DNA from: Nitrospinota bacterium
GTDB taxonomy: Bacteria; Nitrospinota_A; UBA7883; JACRGQ01
Assembly (NCBI GenBank): GCA_016194375.1
Contig: JACQBU010000063.1
Location: 1 to 43,593 of the forward strand
DNA length: 43,593 nt
Reading direction: 5' to 3'
Shown here piece after piece: positions 1 through 8,430 of the stretch. Position 1 is the first letter of the stretch. Each line of letters starts with the position of its first letter. Both the position numbers and the translations under genes were made by a program. The notes below the pieces were generated by a model, which was not told the origin of the DNA, did no database searches, and was given only the letters and a program-made list of their open reading frames with translations.

Positions 1-186
1 GAAATTTTCGAGGGGCTAAAATCCCTTTACGACAGCCTTTCTAAGAATAAATAGGGGTTCATAACGACCAAGGCGGATGGACAGGTTTGCTTCGGCGCGG
101 GATTCGCTCCCGAGGCCCCCGCCCATTCGCCCGGTCGAGGCATAAACGCGACCACCGATACAAAAAACGTTTCTAGGGGAAACCCG

Positions 187-201
187 ATGACGTCAACATG
201 A
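187..201 (+). promoter_or_regulatory. Mini-ORF overlapping the cyclase start codon
   Basis: A five-codon frame, ATG ACG TCA ACA TGA, ends by overlapping the cyclase ATG at 198. The only good Shine-Dalgarno sequence (AGGGGA, 175-180) lies six bases before this mini-ORF but 17 bases before the cyclase ATG. Translational coupling by a leader peptide is a possible reading. It may also be chance. Confidence 0.3.
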
Positions 202-1769
202 CAGACCCGGCATTTCAGCTCCCAAAACCGGTTGTGTTGGCGGTTGACGACACGGAAGACAACCTTTTCCTTCTCACCCACGTCCTGGGCGACGTCTACC
301 AAGTTAGGACGGCAAGCAACGGGGCCGAGGCACTGAAAGAAGTTGCGTCCGACCCCCTTCCTGACCTCGTTCTACTGGACATAATGATGCCGGGGATGGA
401 CGGATACGAGGTCATCGCCAGGATGAAGTCGACCGCCAGGACAAAGGACGTGCCCGTTATTTTCCTAACCGCGAAGGCTGACGCGAAAACGGAAAAAAAA
501 GGGCTGGAGTTGGGCGCCTCCGATTTCATCTCGAAGCCGATAAACCCTGACATCTTATTGGCGAGGGTACGCACACAATTGGCCCTAAAGAGCGTCTCCG
601 ACATTCTGCGCGACCAAAACGAGTTCCTTGAACAAGAGGTGAGACGTAGGACCTCGGAGGTGCTTGCAATCCAAGAGGAAAAGAACCGAGTGAACCGGCT
701 TTATCAGGAATCGCTCGAAAACGCCAAATCGGAGCTTGAACAGAAGGTCGAGCAACGCACCGCGTTCATAAAGAGGACATTCGGCAGGTACGTTTCTGAC
801 GAGGTGGTGGAGTTGTTGCTCGAGAATCCGGCCGGCCTCAAGCTTGGGGGCGAAAGCCGGGTTGTCACCGTCATGATGACGGATTTGCGCGGCTTCTCCG
901 TCATATCCGAGCTTTTGCATCCTGAAAAGGTGGTGGACCTTCTAAACGGATATTTTATGGACATGAACAAGGTCATCCACGCCCATCAGGGGGTGATAAA
1001 CGAAATAATGGGCGACGGCATGTTGGTGCTTTTCGGCGCGCCCAACCAACGACCCGACGACGCCGACCGCGCGGTGGCGTGCGCCTTGGAAATGCAACGC
1101 GCAATGGCGTCGGTCAACGAGCGCAACGCGCTCCGGAACCTGCCGGAATTGGAGATGGGAATAGCCCTAAACACCGGCGCCGTGGTCGCGGGGAACATCG
1201 GGTCGGAATCGAGGGTTAAATACGCCGTCGTCGGAAGCAACGTCAACCTCACCGGCCGCGTCGAATCCTACACGCTCGGCGGGCAGGTGCTCGCCACCGA
1301 GGGCGTGCTCAGGGCGGCGACGGGAAAAATCGAGACCGACAGGGAGTTCAAGGTGTCGTTCAAGGGATTCGCCGCCCCCGTGCGCGTCTACGAAATCACG
1401 GCTATTTCCGGGGCGCACAACGTGCGACTTCCCGAAGATAAAACCGTCCTCCGGCCGCTTTCCAACCCCCTGGACGTCTCCTTCCAAATCTTGGACGGAA
1501 AACTGGCGTCCGGCGAGGAATTCGCCGGGTCGGCCACGCGGCTTGCGGAAAAGGAAATGGTCATCAGTTCCGAAACTCCCATGGAGGAATACATGAACAT
1601 CAGGCTGTTCATCGGAAAACCGGGCGAAGGGAAGAAAAATGATTTTATTTACGCCAAGGTCACCGACGTCGCCGAAGGCGGAAACTACAACGTCCGCCTT
1701 ACCTTCGTTCCCCCGTCGTTAAAGGAAAACCTAAAACGGATAATGGAACAAAACCGCAGGCCCGCTTGA
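198..1769 (+). CDS. Response regulator with class III nucleotide cyclase output
   Basis: This 523-residue protein has three visible parts. Residues 10-130 form a receiver domain with the phospho-acceptor D61 in LVLLDIMMPGMDG and K in the FISKPI motif. Residues 130-200 are a Glu-rich coiled coil. Residues 215-400 form a class III cyclase domain with the metal-binding MTDLRGFS and the GDGMLVLFG motif. It should make cAMP or cGMP when phosphorylated by a partner kinase. The position before GDG that is usually Lys in adenylate cyclases is Glu here (INEIMGDG), so the substrate is uncertain. The C-terminal 110 residues are beta-rich and PilZ-like in length, but I do not see the RxxxR motif. ATG 198 has a poor ribosome-site spacing and overlaps a tiny upstream ORF. 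No hybrid kinase domain is fused. Confidence 0.88.
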   Translation: MTDPAFQLPKPVVLAVDDTEDNLFLLTHVLGDVYQVRTASNGAEALKEVASDPLPDLVLLDIMMPGMDGYEVIARMKSTARTKDVPVIFLTAKADAKTEKKGLELGASDFISKPINPDILLARVRTQLALKSVSDILRDQNEFLEQEVRRRTSEVLAIQEEKNRVNRLYQESLENAKSELEQKVEQRTAFIKRTFGRYVSDEVVELLLENPAGLKLGGESRVVTVMMTDLRGFSVISELLHPEKVVDLLNGYFMDMNKVIHAHQGVINEIMGDGMLVLFGAPNQRPDDADRAVACALEMQRAMASVNERNALRNLPELEMGIALNTGAVVAGNIGSESRVKYAVVGSNVNLTGRVESYTLGGQVLATEGVLRAATGKIETDREFKVSFKGFAAPVRVYEITAISGAHNVRLPEDKTVLRPLSNPLDVSFQILDGKLASGEEFAGSATRLAEKEMVISSETPMEEYMNIRLFIGKPGEGKKNDFIYAKVTDVAEGGNYNVRLTFVPPSLKENLKRIMEQNRRPA

Positions 1770-1791
1770 AGAGGGGGAGGCCGGACGGCCG

Positions 1792-3162
1792 CTATTCCTT
1801 TATCCCGTGGCGTTCCAGCATTTTGTAAAGGACCGACCGGTGGATTCCCAGCATTTTGGCCGCCTTGAGCTTGTTGTTGCCTGTTTTTGCCAGCGCCTCG
1901 AGTAGCACCTTTTTTTTCGCGTCGCTTAACCGCATGACGTCCTCCCCGGAGCCGGACTGCTTGTGGTCAAAAAGATTCTGGGTCCTTATCTGTTTTACGT
2001 CTATGGCCTCGAGACCGGGAATCGCGTAACAGCTTTCAATCACGTTTTGCAGTTCCCTCACGTTTCCGGGCCAGTCGTATTCCACCATCGCCTCCAGCGC
2101 CTCCTCGGTGACGCCTTTTATGTTTTTTCCGAATTTATCGTTCAGCCTCGATATCGTAAACCGGGCCAGAAGCGGGATGTCCTCCTTGCGTTCGCGCAGT
2201 GGGGGGAGCTTGATGCCCAGCACGTTAAGCCTGTAATAAAGGTCCTGCCTAAGTTTGCCGGCCTTAACGCACTCCTCGACGTTCAAGTTTGTGGCGGCTA
2301 TGACGCGGACATCCACGGGAGTCTCCTCCACGCTCCCGACCATCCTCACGGTTCCCTCCTGGAGAACGCGCAACATTTTCGCCTGAACCTCCGCCGGCAT
2401 CTCGGTAATCTCGTCCAAAAAAAGGGTGCCGCCATCGGCCGCCCTGAACAGCCCCTCGGAAGCGGACTGCGCGCCCGTGAAGGCGCCCTTTTTATGGCCG
2501 AAAAGTTCGGATTCTATGAGCTCCTTTGGCAGGGCCGCGCAGTTCACCGCGACGAACGGCATGCTGGCGCGGGACGAGCCGTAATGAATCCCTTTGGCCA
2601 CGAGCTCCTTCCCGGTGCCGCTTTCGCCGCTGATGACAACCGGGCTGGTGATGCCGGAGGCGCCGCGCATCTTTTCGAACACTTCCTTCATCTTCGCGCT
2701 GGTGCCTATCATGTCGGCGTAACGCCCCTTTAGCTCGGCGGAAAGCCGTTTGATCTCCACGTCCTTTTTCTCAATCTGGTTTTTAAGGTCCTTAATCCGC
2801 AACATGGCGCCTATCCGGGCGGAAAGCTCGTCCATGTCGAAAGGTTTGTCGATGTAATCGTCCGCGCCCACGGAAAAACCCCTTATCCTGCTCTCCTTGT
2901 CGTCATTGGCGGTGAGCATAATTATCGGCAAAAAGACGCCCTTCGTGATTTCCCGCATCCGGGTGCAGGTCTCGAAACCGTCCATGCCGGGCATCATCAA
3001 ATCCAAGAGAACCAAGTCGGGCGACACGTCGGACAGAATTTTCAACGCCTCGGTTCCGTTCGAGGCGCAAACGGTTCCGTAATCCCGCCGCTCGAGACGA
3101 GACTCCAGAACAGCCCTGTTGTTTTCCTCGTCGTCAACAATAAGTATGAGAGGCCGTTTCAT
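1792..3162 (-). CDS. NtrC-family sigma-54 response regulator
   Basis: The 456-residue protein has the full NtrC layout. The receiver domain is at residues 4-120, with phospho-acceptor D54 in DLVLLDLMMPGMDG. The AAA+ ATPase follows at about 140-370, with Walker A GESGTGKE and the sigma-54 contact loop GAFTGA. A Fis-type helix-turn-helix ends the chain (LKAAKMLGIHRSVLYKML). It activates RNA polymerase containing sigma-54 by ATP hydrolysis from upstream enhancers. It is transcribed away from a cytochrome gene that has a perfect sigma-54 promoter and two copies of TGTTTCAGGACA, so these cytochrome units are its likely targets. The sensor kinase at 8423-9846 is the nearest candidate partner. Both of these links are inference from position. 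Confidence 0.95.
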   Translation of the reverse strand: MKRPLILIVDDEENNRAVLESRLERRDYGTVCASNGTEALKILSDVSPDLVLLDLMMPGMDGFETCTRMREITKGVFLPIIMLTANDDKESRIRGFSVGADDYIDKPFDMDELSARIGAMLRIKDLKNQIEKKDVEIKRLSAELKGRYADMIGTSAKMKEVFEKMRGASGITSPVVISGESGTGKELVAKGIHYGSSRASMPFVAVNCAALPKELIESELFGHKKGAFTGAQSASEGLFRAADGGTLFLDEITEMPAEVQAKMLRVLQEGTVRMVGSVEETPVDVRVIAATNLNVEECVKAGKLRQDLYYRLNVLGIKLPPLRERKEDIPLLARFTISRLNDKFGKNIKGVTEEALEAMVEYDWPGNVRELQNVIESCYAIPGLEAIDVKQIRTQNLFDHKQSGSGEDVMRLSDAKKKVLLEALAKTGNNKLKAAKMLGIHRSVLYKMLERHGIKE

Positions 3163-3208
3163 ATTGAGAATGCTAACACACCTTTAATAAATTTCTAAAA
3201 TAGTGTTT

Positions 3209-3221
3209 TGTTTCAGGACAC
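3209..3221. promoter_or_regulatory. Putative activator-binding site 1 (TGTTTCAGGACAC)
   Basis: This is the first of three copies of TGTTTCAGGACA in the window. It starts 132 bp upstream of the -24 GG of the sigma-54 promoter before the 27-haem cytochrome. The ends form a partial dyad (TGT...ACA). Position and sharing with the second cytochrome unit suggest an enhancer for the adjacent NtrC-type regulator. Confidence 0.6.
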
Positions 3222-3235
3222 TTTCAAAAAAGACA

Positions 3236-3247
3236 TGTTTCAGGACA
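3236..3247. promoter_or_regulatory. Putative activator-binding site 2 (TGTTTCAGGACA)
   Basis: This copy starts 27 bp after site 1 and 105 bp before the -24 GG of the first sigma-54 promoter. An AT-rich segment with two runs of AATATTTTTTTT (about 3247-3275) lies between it and the promoter, and could be bent DNA that helps looping. Confidence 0.6.
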
Positions 3248-3339
3248 ATATTTTTTTTACATAATATTTTTTTTGTGTAATTTCGTATAAAGTCCTAATT
3301 TATGGCATTGTTTTATTGAGCGTTATCCTTGGATTTTTC

Positions 3340-3354
3340 TGGCACGCATCTTGC
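3340..3354 (+). promoter_or_regulatory. Sigma-54 promoter for the 27-haem cytochrome
   Basis: TGGCACGCATCTTGC matches the -24/-12 consensus, with exactly ten bases between the GG and GC dinucleotides. Transcription would start near 3366. That places the cytochrome ATG at 3416, behind a purine-rich ribosome site (GAGGAAGAGGAAAG). Confidence 0.85.
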
Positions 3355-3415
3355 CAAATAAATTGCACAGTGGTTGTTTGCAATTAATTTTTATTGTGTG
3401 AGGAAGAGGAAAGAC

Positions 3416-5797
3416 ATGAGTAAGCTGTCGTGCGCAGTTTCAATCCTCCTCTTATCCTTTATATTTTCGGCTTGTAACGGCAACGGCCCTTCCCAATCAT
3501 CGTCCGGTTCATCCCCCGGTTCGTCGTCCGGCTCCTCATCGGGCTCCGCGGCAAACTTAAACGGCTGGGCGCTTTTCGAGGTGAACACGGTTACGACACC
3601 GACGCAACCATCTCAGGTCAACCACAATGATTATTTGACCGGCTCTCATTCCAAATACACCTGCAACGACTGTCATTCGATGACGCAATCGGTTCCGATT
3701 AACAAGCCAGTCCAAGCATCCGGCACAACCAAGGCGACCATGGTTACCTCCTACGTCACAAGAGATCAGATATGCGCAACCTGTCATCCGTTTTCAAAAT
3801 ACACCTCCCTGCTGACCGACGTGGACCACGTGAAGGTTGGGGCGGGATCTCACTGCAACGGCTGTCATTTTTCCGCCCCCGGGGTGGCGGGCTCCGCGAT
3901 AACGGGCTGGAGATGGTCCTCGGCCTCGTCGGTCACCCGCATATCAAGCACCCTCTGGCACAAAGACGTGCAGGGTGTTTGCACAAACTGCCATTTGCCG
4001 GCCAACGCGCCGAAATATCCGGCGAACCATTACACCGGCGGTTGCGAAACCTGCCACACCTACAATAACGGCTCATGGGGCTCCGGCAAGGGACACCCGG
4101 CGGCGACGTCCGGATGCTCCGCCTGCCATCCGGCGCAAACCCACGGTCCGATAACCGGGTTTTCGGTGATCGCAGGCTCGCAGTTTGCGGGGGTGGATTG
4201 CTCCACCTGCCACCAGCCTTCCATCACCGCAAGCTACGCGAACTGGCTGGGCGCGCCCGGCACTGGTTTCCACGCCAACATCACCGGCCCCTGCCTTAAC
4301 TGCCACGCGCCGTCCGCCATACCGACTTATCCGTCGGGCCATTACGCCGCCGAATGCCAGAAGTGCCACACTTACAACGGAGGCTCTTGGAAGGGGGCGA
4401 CGGGACACATCGCGGCCACCACGGGGTGCCTGACCTGCCATTCCGCCCATCCGCACACGCTCGCCGGAACTTCCGTTACCCCGGGGACGGTGTTCGCCGG
4501 CGCGGACTGCTCCATATGCCACCAACCCTCCGTCGCCGCAAGTTATACAAACTGGCTCGGCGCGCCCGGCGTAGGTTTCCACGCCGGCTTAACCGGCGCA
4601 TGCACGAATTGTCACACCGCCTCCGCAATCCCGACTTATCCGACGGGCCATCACACCGCGGGATGCGAATCGTGCCACACGTACAACGGAGGCTCGTGGA
4701 AGGGGGCGACGGGACACCCGTCCGTGGCTTCCGGATGCCCGACTTGCCATACGCCGCACACCCACCTCGCGATTGCCGGGACTTCCGTCACGACCGGCGC
4801 GCAGTTTACGGGAGTTGATTGCGCCACCTGCCACCAGCCCTCCGTCGCCGCAAGCTACGCGAACTGGCTGGGGGCGCCCGGCGCCGGTTTCCACGCAGGC
4901 CTTACCGGTCCGTGTACGAACTGCCACACCCCCTCCGCAATCCCGACGTATCCGGCGGGCCATAACACCGCAGGATGCGAGAAGTGCCACACTTACAACA
5001 ACGGCTCGTGGAAGGGGCACCAGGCCGTAACCGCGGGTTGCGCGACCTGCCACGCCATTCATACCCACAACCCGATGACGGGGTATTCCGTGACAAACGG
5101 CGCGCAGTTCGCTGGTGTTGATTGCTCCACCTGCCACCAGCCCTCCGTCGCCGCAAGCTATACAAACTGGCTCGGAGCGCCCGGCGCCGGGTTCCATTCG
5201 GGCATAACGGCCCCGTGCCTAGACTGCCACACGCCGTCGGCCATACCGACCTATCCCTCGGGACATTACGCATCAGGTTGCGAGGCGTGCCACACCTACA
5301 ACGGCGGGTCATGGCTGGGGGCCGCGGGACATGCAAACGTAACCACCGGTTGCAACCGGTCCGGATGCCACGCGACGCACACCCACACCACGGTGTCAAG
5401 CGCCACGCTATTGTCCCCGGAAACCTTCAGCGGGATAAGTTGCGAAAACTGCCATTCGGCTTCAATAACTTCCGGGTACGCCAACTGGCTTGGCGCCGCG
5501 CACGAGGCCTCGCCGGCGGCATGCAACACGTGCCACGCAACGCACACCCATACGACGCTCGCGTCAGGCACCATCGCAAACGGCTCGACGTTCAGCCAGT
5601 TCAGCGGAACCGGTTGTGAAAAATGCCATGCCGCCTCGGCTCCGGGGTACGCAAGCTGGCTTGGCGCCGGAAGCGGCGCGCTTCACATGACAACCCCCCC
5701 CGCTTGCAACACCTGCCACCAGAAACACAACAACACCAAAAATTGTATAAATTGCCACACCAACACCTTCTACCAATGGACTGGCGCCGGCGGCTAA
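3416..5797 (+). CDS. 27-haem c-type cytochrome lipoprotein with 103-residue tandem repeats
   Basis: The 793-residue protein starts with a lipoprotein signal (cleavage before the Cys of IFSAC) and a Ser/Gly linker of about 25 residues. It then contains 26 CXXCH motifs and one CX4CH (CNRSGCH). From about 4199 a unit of 103-104 residues (309-312 bp) with four haem motifs repeats about four times, and decayed partial copies follow. The unit includes QPSVAASYTNWLGAPG, SAIPTYPSGHY and TYNGGSWKG. Such proteins usually carry electrons across or outside the outer membrane, but no partner or acceptor can be read from the sequence. The N-terminal three-haem part resembles the 8-haem protein at 6034-6891. 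I chose ATG 3416 because the longer frame (3374) has almost no leader after the predicted sigma-54 start. Confidence 0.93.
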   Translation: MSKLSCAVSILLLSFIFSACNGNGPSQSSSGSSPGSSSGSSSGSAANLNGWALFEVNTVTTPTQPSQVNHNDYLTGSHSKYTCNDCHSMTQSVPINKPVQASGTTKATMVTSYVTRDQICATCHPFSKYTSLLTDVDHVKVGAGSHCNGCHFSAPGVAGSAITGWRWSSASSVTRISSTLWHKDVQGVCTNCHLPANAPKYPANHYTGGCETCHTYNNGSWGSGKGHPAATSGCSACHPAQTHGPITGFSVIAGSQFAGVDCSTCHQPSITASYANWLGAPGTGFHANITGPCLNCHAPSAIPTYPSGHYAAECQKCHTYNGGSWKGATGHIAATTGCLTCHSAHPHTLAGTSVTPGTVFAGADCSICHQPSVAASYTNWLGAPGVGFHAGLTGACTNCHTASAIPTYPTGHHTAGCESCHTYNGGSWKGATGHPSVASGCPTCHTPHTHLAIAGTSVTTGAQFTGVDCATCHQPSVAASYANWLGAPGAGFHAGLTGPCTNCHTPSAIPTYPAGHNTAGCEKCHTYNNGSWKGHQAVTAGCATCHAIHTHNPMTGYSVTNGAQFAGVDCSTCHQPSVAASYTNWLGAPGAGFHSGITAPCLDCHTPSAIPTYPSGHYASGCEACHTYNGGSWLGAAGHANVTTGCNRSGCHATHTHTTVSSATLLSPETFSGISCENCHSASITSGYANWLGAAHEASPAACNTCHATHTHTTLASGTIANGSTFSQFSGTGCEKCHAASAPGYASWLGAGSGALHMTTPPACNTCHQKHNNTKNCINCHTNTFYQWTGAGG
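4199..5430 (+). repeat. Tandem 309-312 bp coding repeats in the cytochrome gene
   Basis: Units begin near 4199, 4508, 4820 and 5129, each at a Cys-x-x-Cys-His-Gln-Pro-Ser codon run. Stretches of identical bases between units suggest recent duplication or gene conversion. The last units, after about 5430, are shorter and more diverged. These repeats could collapse in a short-read assembly, so the copy number may be wrong. Confidence 0.9.
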
Positions 5798-5874
5798 CCC
5801 AAACGTCGTTTATTCCGTCAAAACCACTGGAGGCGAGCAAAACCGTTCCCACCTTTTTTTATAGAAATTTGTAT

Positions 5875-5887
5875 TGTTTCAGGACAC
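5875..5887. promoter_or_regulatory. Putative activator-binding site 3 (TGTTTCAGGACAC)
   Basis: This is identical over 13 bases to site 1. It starts 103 bp before the -24 GG of the second sigma-54 promoter, almost the same distance as site 2 from the first promoter (105 bp). Confidence 0.65.
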
Positions 5888-5976
5888 TTATCGTAAAAGG
5901 CCCGTTTCCTAAGGCCGAATAATTCATCTGCCAATCATAACGCCTTGATTATCCTAAGTCTCGTAGCCATTGATTT

Positions 5977-5991
5977 TGGCATATGGTTTGC
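5977..5991 (+). promoter_or_regulatory. Sigma-54 promoter for the 8-haem cytochrome operon
   Basis: TGGCATATGGTTTGC has the GG-N10-GC spacing of a sigma-54 promoter. Transcription would begin near 6003, which rules out the longest reading frame (from 5983) as the real start of the next gene. Confidence 0.82.
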
Positions 5992-6033
5992 CTTATTGGT
6001 ATCTGCCCAATGGAATGTGATAATTTAATTCAA

Positions 6034-6891
6034 ATGTTGAGGATAAAATTGGTGATTGGAAAAAACCTGTCTTCTCGCGCGACTGTTTTCCTGGCGGCTC
6101 TGTTATTACTGCCAATCCTTGGTTGCGGCGAAGGCCACCCCACCATCCAGCCGTCCGGCGGAGGAGGCGGGGGCACCGTGACCGACTGGTCCACCCTAAG
6201 GGTTAACACGGTTTCCTCGGGAACGACCGTTTCCTCGGTTGACCACAAGGACTATCTTGCAGGCTCCCATTCCGCATACCAGTGCTCTGCCTGTCATTCA
6301 ATAACCCAAACCGACCCTGCGACCAACCAGACCGTGGACGTGGCGAGGGACAAAATTTGCGCGTATTGCCACCCGTTTTCCAACTATACTTCCATAATGA
6401 CCAACGTGAACCACACGACCCTAAAGACGGGAACGCACTGCAACGCCTGTCACTATTCCGCGTCCGGGGCGGCCGGCTCGACGGTCAGCGGCTGGAGATG
6501 GCCGTCCGTGGCGGGTTCAAAAACCCGGATTCCTCCCTCGCAGTGGCACAGCAACGTGAAGGGAACCTGCCTTAACTGCCACACGGCCTCGAACGAGTCA
6601 ATCCCGGCGGCGCACCCGACGATAACCCCGACCACGGCGTGCGAAACCTGCCATTATTATAGCAACGGAAAATGGGCGGGACAACACGCGCCGTACACCG
6701 CCGGGTGCCGCGCCATCGGTTGCCACAGCGGCCACTACAGCCCGTACAACTGCGAATGGTGCCACACCACGGTCGCGGCAAACGGGTATTTAAGCTGGGC
6801 ATTGTCGTTCGGCGATTCGCACCGGAGGGACTTTGACCAGCGCTCATGCTCGGCGTGCCACGCTGGCGGCGGAGGGGGAGGAGGAGATTGA
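6034..6891 (+). CDS. 8-haem c-type cytochrome lipoprotein
   Basis: The protein of about 285 residues has a lipoprotein signal ending in LPILGC, a Gly-rich linker, and then seven CXXCH motifs and one CX4CH (CRAIGCH). The first part, around VNTV, HKDYLAGSHSAYQC and PFSNYTS, aligns well with the N-terminal part of the 27-haem protein, so the two are paralogues. ATG 6034, TTG 6049 and GTG 6052 are possible starts. The ribosome-like GAGGA at 6039-6043 favours 6049 or 6052. The gene is the first of an operon, and the porin begins two bases after its stop. An outer-membrane electron-transfer role with that porin is inference. Confidence 0.9.
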   Translation: MLRIKLVIGKNLSSRATVFLAALLLLPILGCGEGHPTIQPSGGGGGGTVTDWSTLRVNTVSSGTTVSSVDHKDYLAGSHSAYQCSACHSITQTDPATNQTVDVARDKICAYCHPFSNYTSIMTNVNHTTLKTGTHCNACHYSASGAAGSTVSGWRWPSVAGSKTRIPPSQWHSNVKGTCLNCHTASNESIPAAHPTITPTTACETCHYYSNGKWAGQHAPYTAGCRAIGCHSGHYSPYNCEWCHTTVAANGYLSWALSFGDSHRRDFDQRSCSACHAGGGGGGGD

Positions 6892-6893
6892 CC

Positions 6894-7994
6894 ATGAGAA
6901 AAGGGATGTTTTTCGCCGCGACGCTTTTCTTGGCGGAGTTGTTTTTGAGCGCCAGTCCGGCGTTCGCAATCGACCTGTCCAAAATAAGCTTTAACGGATA
7001 CGTAGACGTTGAGTACAGTACCGCGGACAACGCCGAGGGAAATTACAACAGCTCCTTCCACATGCACCACCTCAGCTTCCTGCTGGACGTGCCGATTACC
7101 GACAAGCTTTCCACCTACGCCCACGTCGAGTTCGACCACGGCACAAACATCGGCACTTCGTCCGTAAACAAGACCGGCGCGCCCGTGGGGGGGGGCGACT
7201 TGGTGGTCGAAAACGCATTCATAAGGTACGTCTCGTCGGACGCGGTGCAGTTCCGGGTCGGGAGGATGCTGACCCCCTTCGGCTACTATAACGAGATACA
7301 CGACGCGACTCCCACCATCATTTCCTTCGCGGTGCCGAGAGCCATCAACAATATGGAAGACAGGGGCGGAACCACGATGTTCCCCAGATGGAACACCGGA
7401 GTGGGTATGCTCGGGACGGTTTTGCTTGGTTCCTCCACGCTGGACTACATCATGTACGTGGGAAACGGCGAGAACCCGCCTGGATTGAACGACTCGGAGT
7501 CCGACGCAAATCCCAACAAGGCTTTTGGCGCGAGGGTGAATTTCCAGCCGAACGAGCGCATGCAGATAGGAGCCTCGGTTTACAGCGGGGAGCGGGCCTT
7601 CCAAACGACGACAATCGCGCCTATTCAAAACGGGCCGCATAACACGGGCGGGCTTTTGTTCGCCCTAAACGGCGAGAAGTGTTCTTTCCTATCCGAGTAC
7701 GCGGTGTCGCAGGAACAGGGGTTCACCGAGTCGGCCGGTTACGGTCAGCTCACATATCGGCTTTTAAAGCGGCTTTCAGCCTATTACAGGCTTGAATATT
7801 CGAACCCCAACCAGTCCGTTTCCGACGACGCATGGGTCGAGCACATAGCCGGCCTGAATTTCATGCCCATGAACATATCGAACATAGTTCTCAAATTCGA
7901 GCTTTCGGACAACATCAGGGGAGCAAACAACGCGGCCGTGACGAGAGACCTTATCTACAAGGAAGCGCGCTTTGCGGTCACGTTATTTTTCTAG
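6894..7994 (+). CDS. Outer-membrane porin-like beta-barrel protein
   Basis: The 366-residue protein has a clear signal peptide ending in SPAFA. It then has alternating hydrophobic strands and a C-terminal Phe (FAVTLFF), as expected for an outer-membrane barrel. The opening FNGYVDVEYS resembles phosphate-selective or general porins. ATG 6894 follows a strong GGAGG-type ribosome site, and the upstream ATG in frame is inside the cytochrome gene. The gene lies between an outer-membrane cytochrome and a PstS-like protein. The barrel could serve electron transfer as in porin-cytochrome conduits, or take up an anion. The sequence does not decide between these. Confidence 0.85.
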   Translation: MRKGMFFAATLFLAELFLSASPAFAIDLSKISFNGYVDVEYSTADNAEGNYNSSFHMHHLSFLLDVPITDKLSTYAHVEFDHGTNIGTSSVNKTGAPVGGGDLVVENAFIRYVSSDAVQFRVGRMLTPFGYYNEIHDATPTIISFAVPRAINNMEDRGGTTMFPRWNTGVGMLGTVLLGSSTLDYIMYVGNGENPPGLNDSESDANPNKAFGARVNFQPNERMQIGASVYSGERAFQTTTIAPIQNGPHNTGGLLFALNGEKCSFLSEYAVSQEQGFTESAGYGQLTYRLLKRLSAYYRLEYSNPNQSVSDDAWVEHIAGLNFMPMNISNIVLKFELSDNIRGANNAAVTRDLIYKEARFAVTLFF

Positions 7995-8430
7995 CCGGAG
8001 TCTTCTCAAGGCTTCGATCGTCGCGCTTGCGCTATCCCTGGCCTTCGCGGACAAGGCGTTCGCCGAGCTGATCGTAATCGTCAACAAGGACAACCCCGCG
8101 ACAGCGTTTCGGGCGGCCGACCTTAGGAGGATTTACAACGGCGGGAAAAGGATGTTCGAAAACGGCGTTGTCATCCAGCCCGCGAACCTTGCGTCGGACA
8201 ACCCCCTTGGAAAGGATTTTTTCATCAGCGTGCTTCATATAGACGCCGAGTCGTACAGGCTTTTCTGGGTTAGGATGATATTTTCCGGAAAGGGAAGGCC
8301 GCCCGTCGAGTTTGAGACGGAGCAAGAGGCGATAAAATTTGTGGCGGCAAACAAAGGGGGGCTGGCGTTCGTGGACTCGCCCAACGCGACCGACGCGGTA
8401 AAAACGGTCAAAATTATATTTGATGACTAA
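7972..8430 (+). CDS. Small PstS-like periplasmic substrate-binding protein
   Basis: This 152-residue secreted protein has a signal peptide ending in KAFA. A single PBP-like lobe follows (IVNKDNPATAFRAADLRRIYNGGKRMF...LAFVDSP), related to phosphate ABC-transporter binding proteins but half their size. It starts at TTG 7972 behind AAGGAAG and overlaps the end of the porin gene by 23 bases. The sensor-kinase gene overlaps its own stop. No transporter genes follow. A sensory subunit that presents a ligand to the kinase is a reasonable inference. Transport is less likely. Confidence 0.8.
   Translation: MRSRYFSSRSLLKASIVALALSLAFADKAFAELIVIVNKDNPATAFRAADLRRIYNGGKRMFENGVVIQPANLASDNPLGKDFFISVLHIDAESYRLFWVRMIFSGKGRPPVEFETEQEAIKFVAANKGGLAFVDSPNATDAVKTVKIIFDD

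Noticed and set aside
4073..5197. Long - strand and alternate + strand open frames inside the cytochrome gene
   Set aside because: They follow the 309-bp repeat and are produced by biased codon use of the real frame. They show no family motifs.
4199..5430. Regular repeats that could suggest a CRISPR array
   Set aside because: The repeats are 309-312 bp, coding and contiguous, with no unique spacers.
5983..6033. Longest start of the 8-haem cytochrome at 5983
   Set aside because: It lies inside the sigma-54 promoter and upstream of the expected transcript start.
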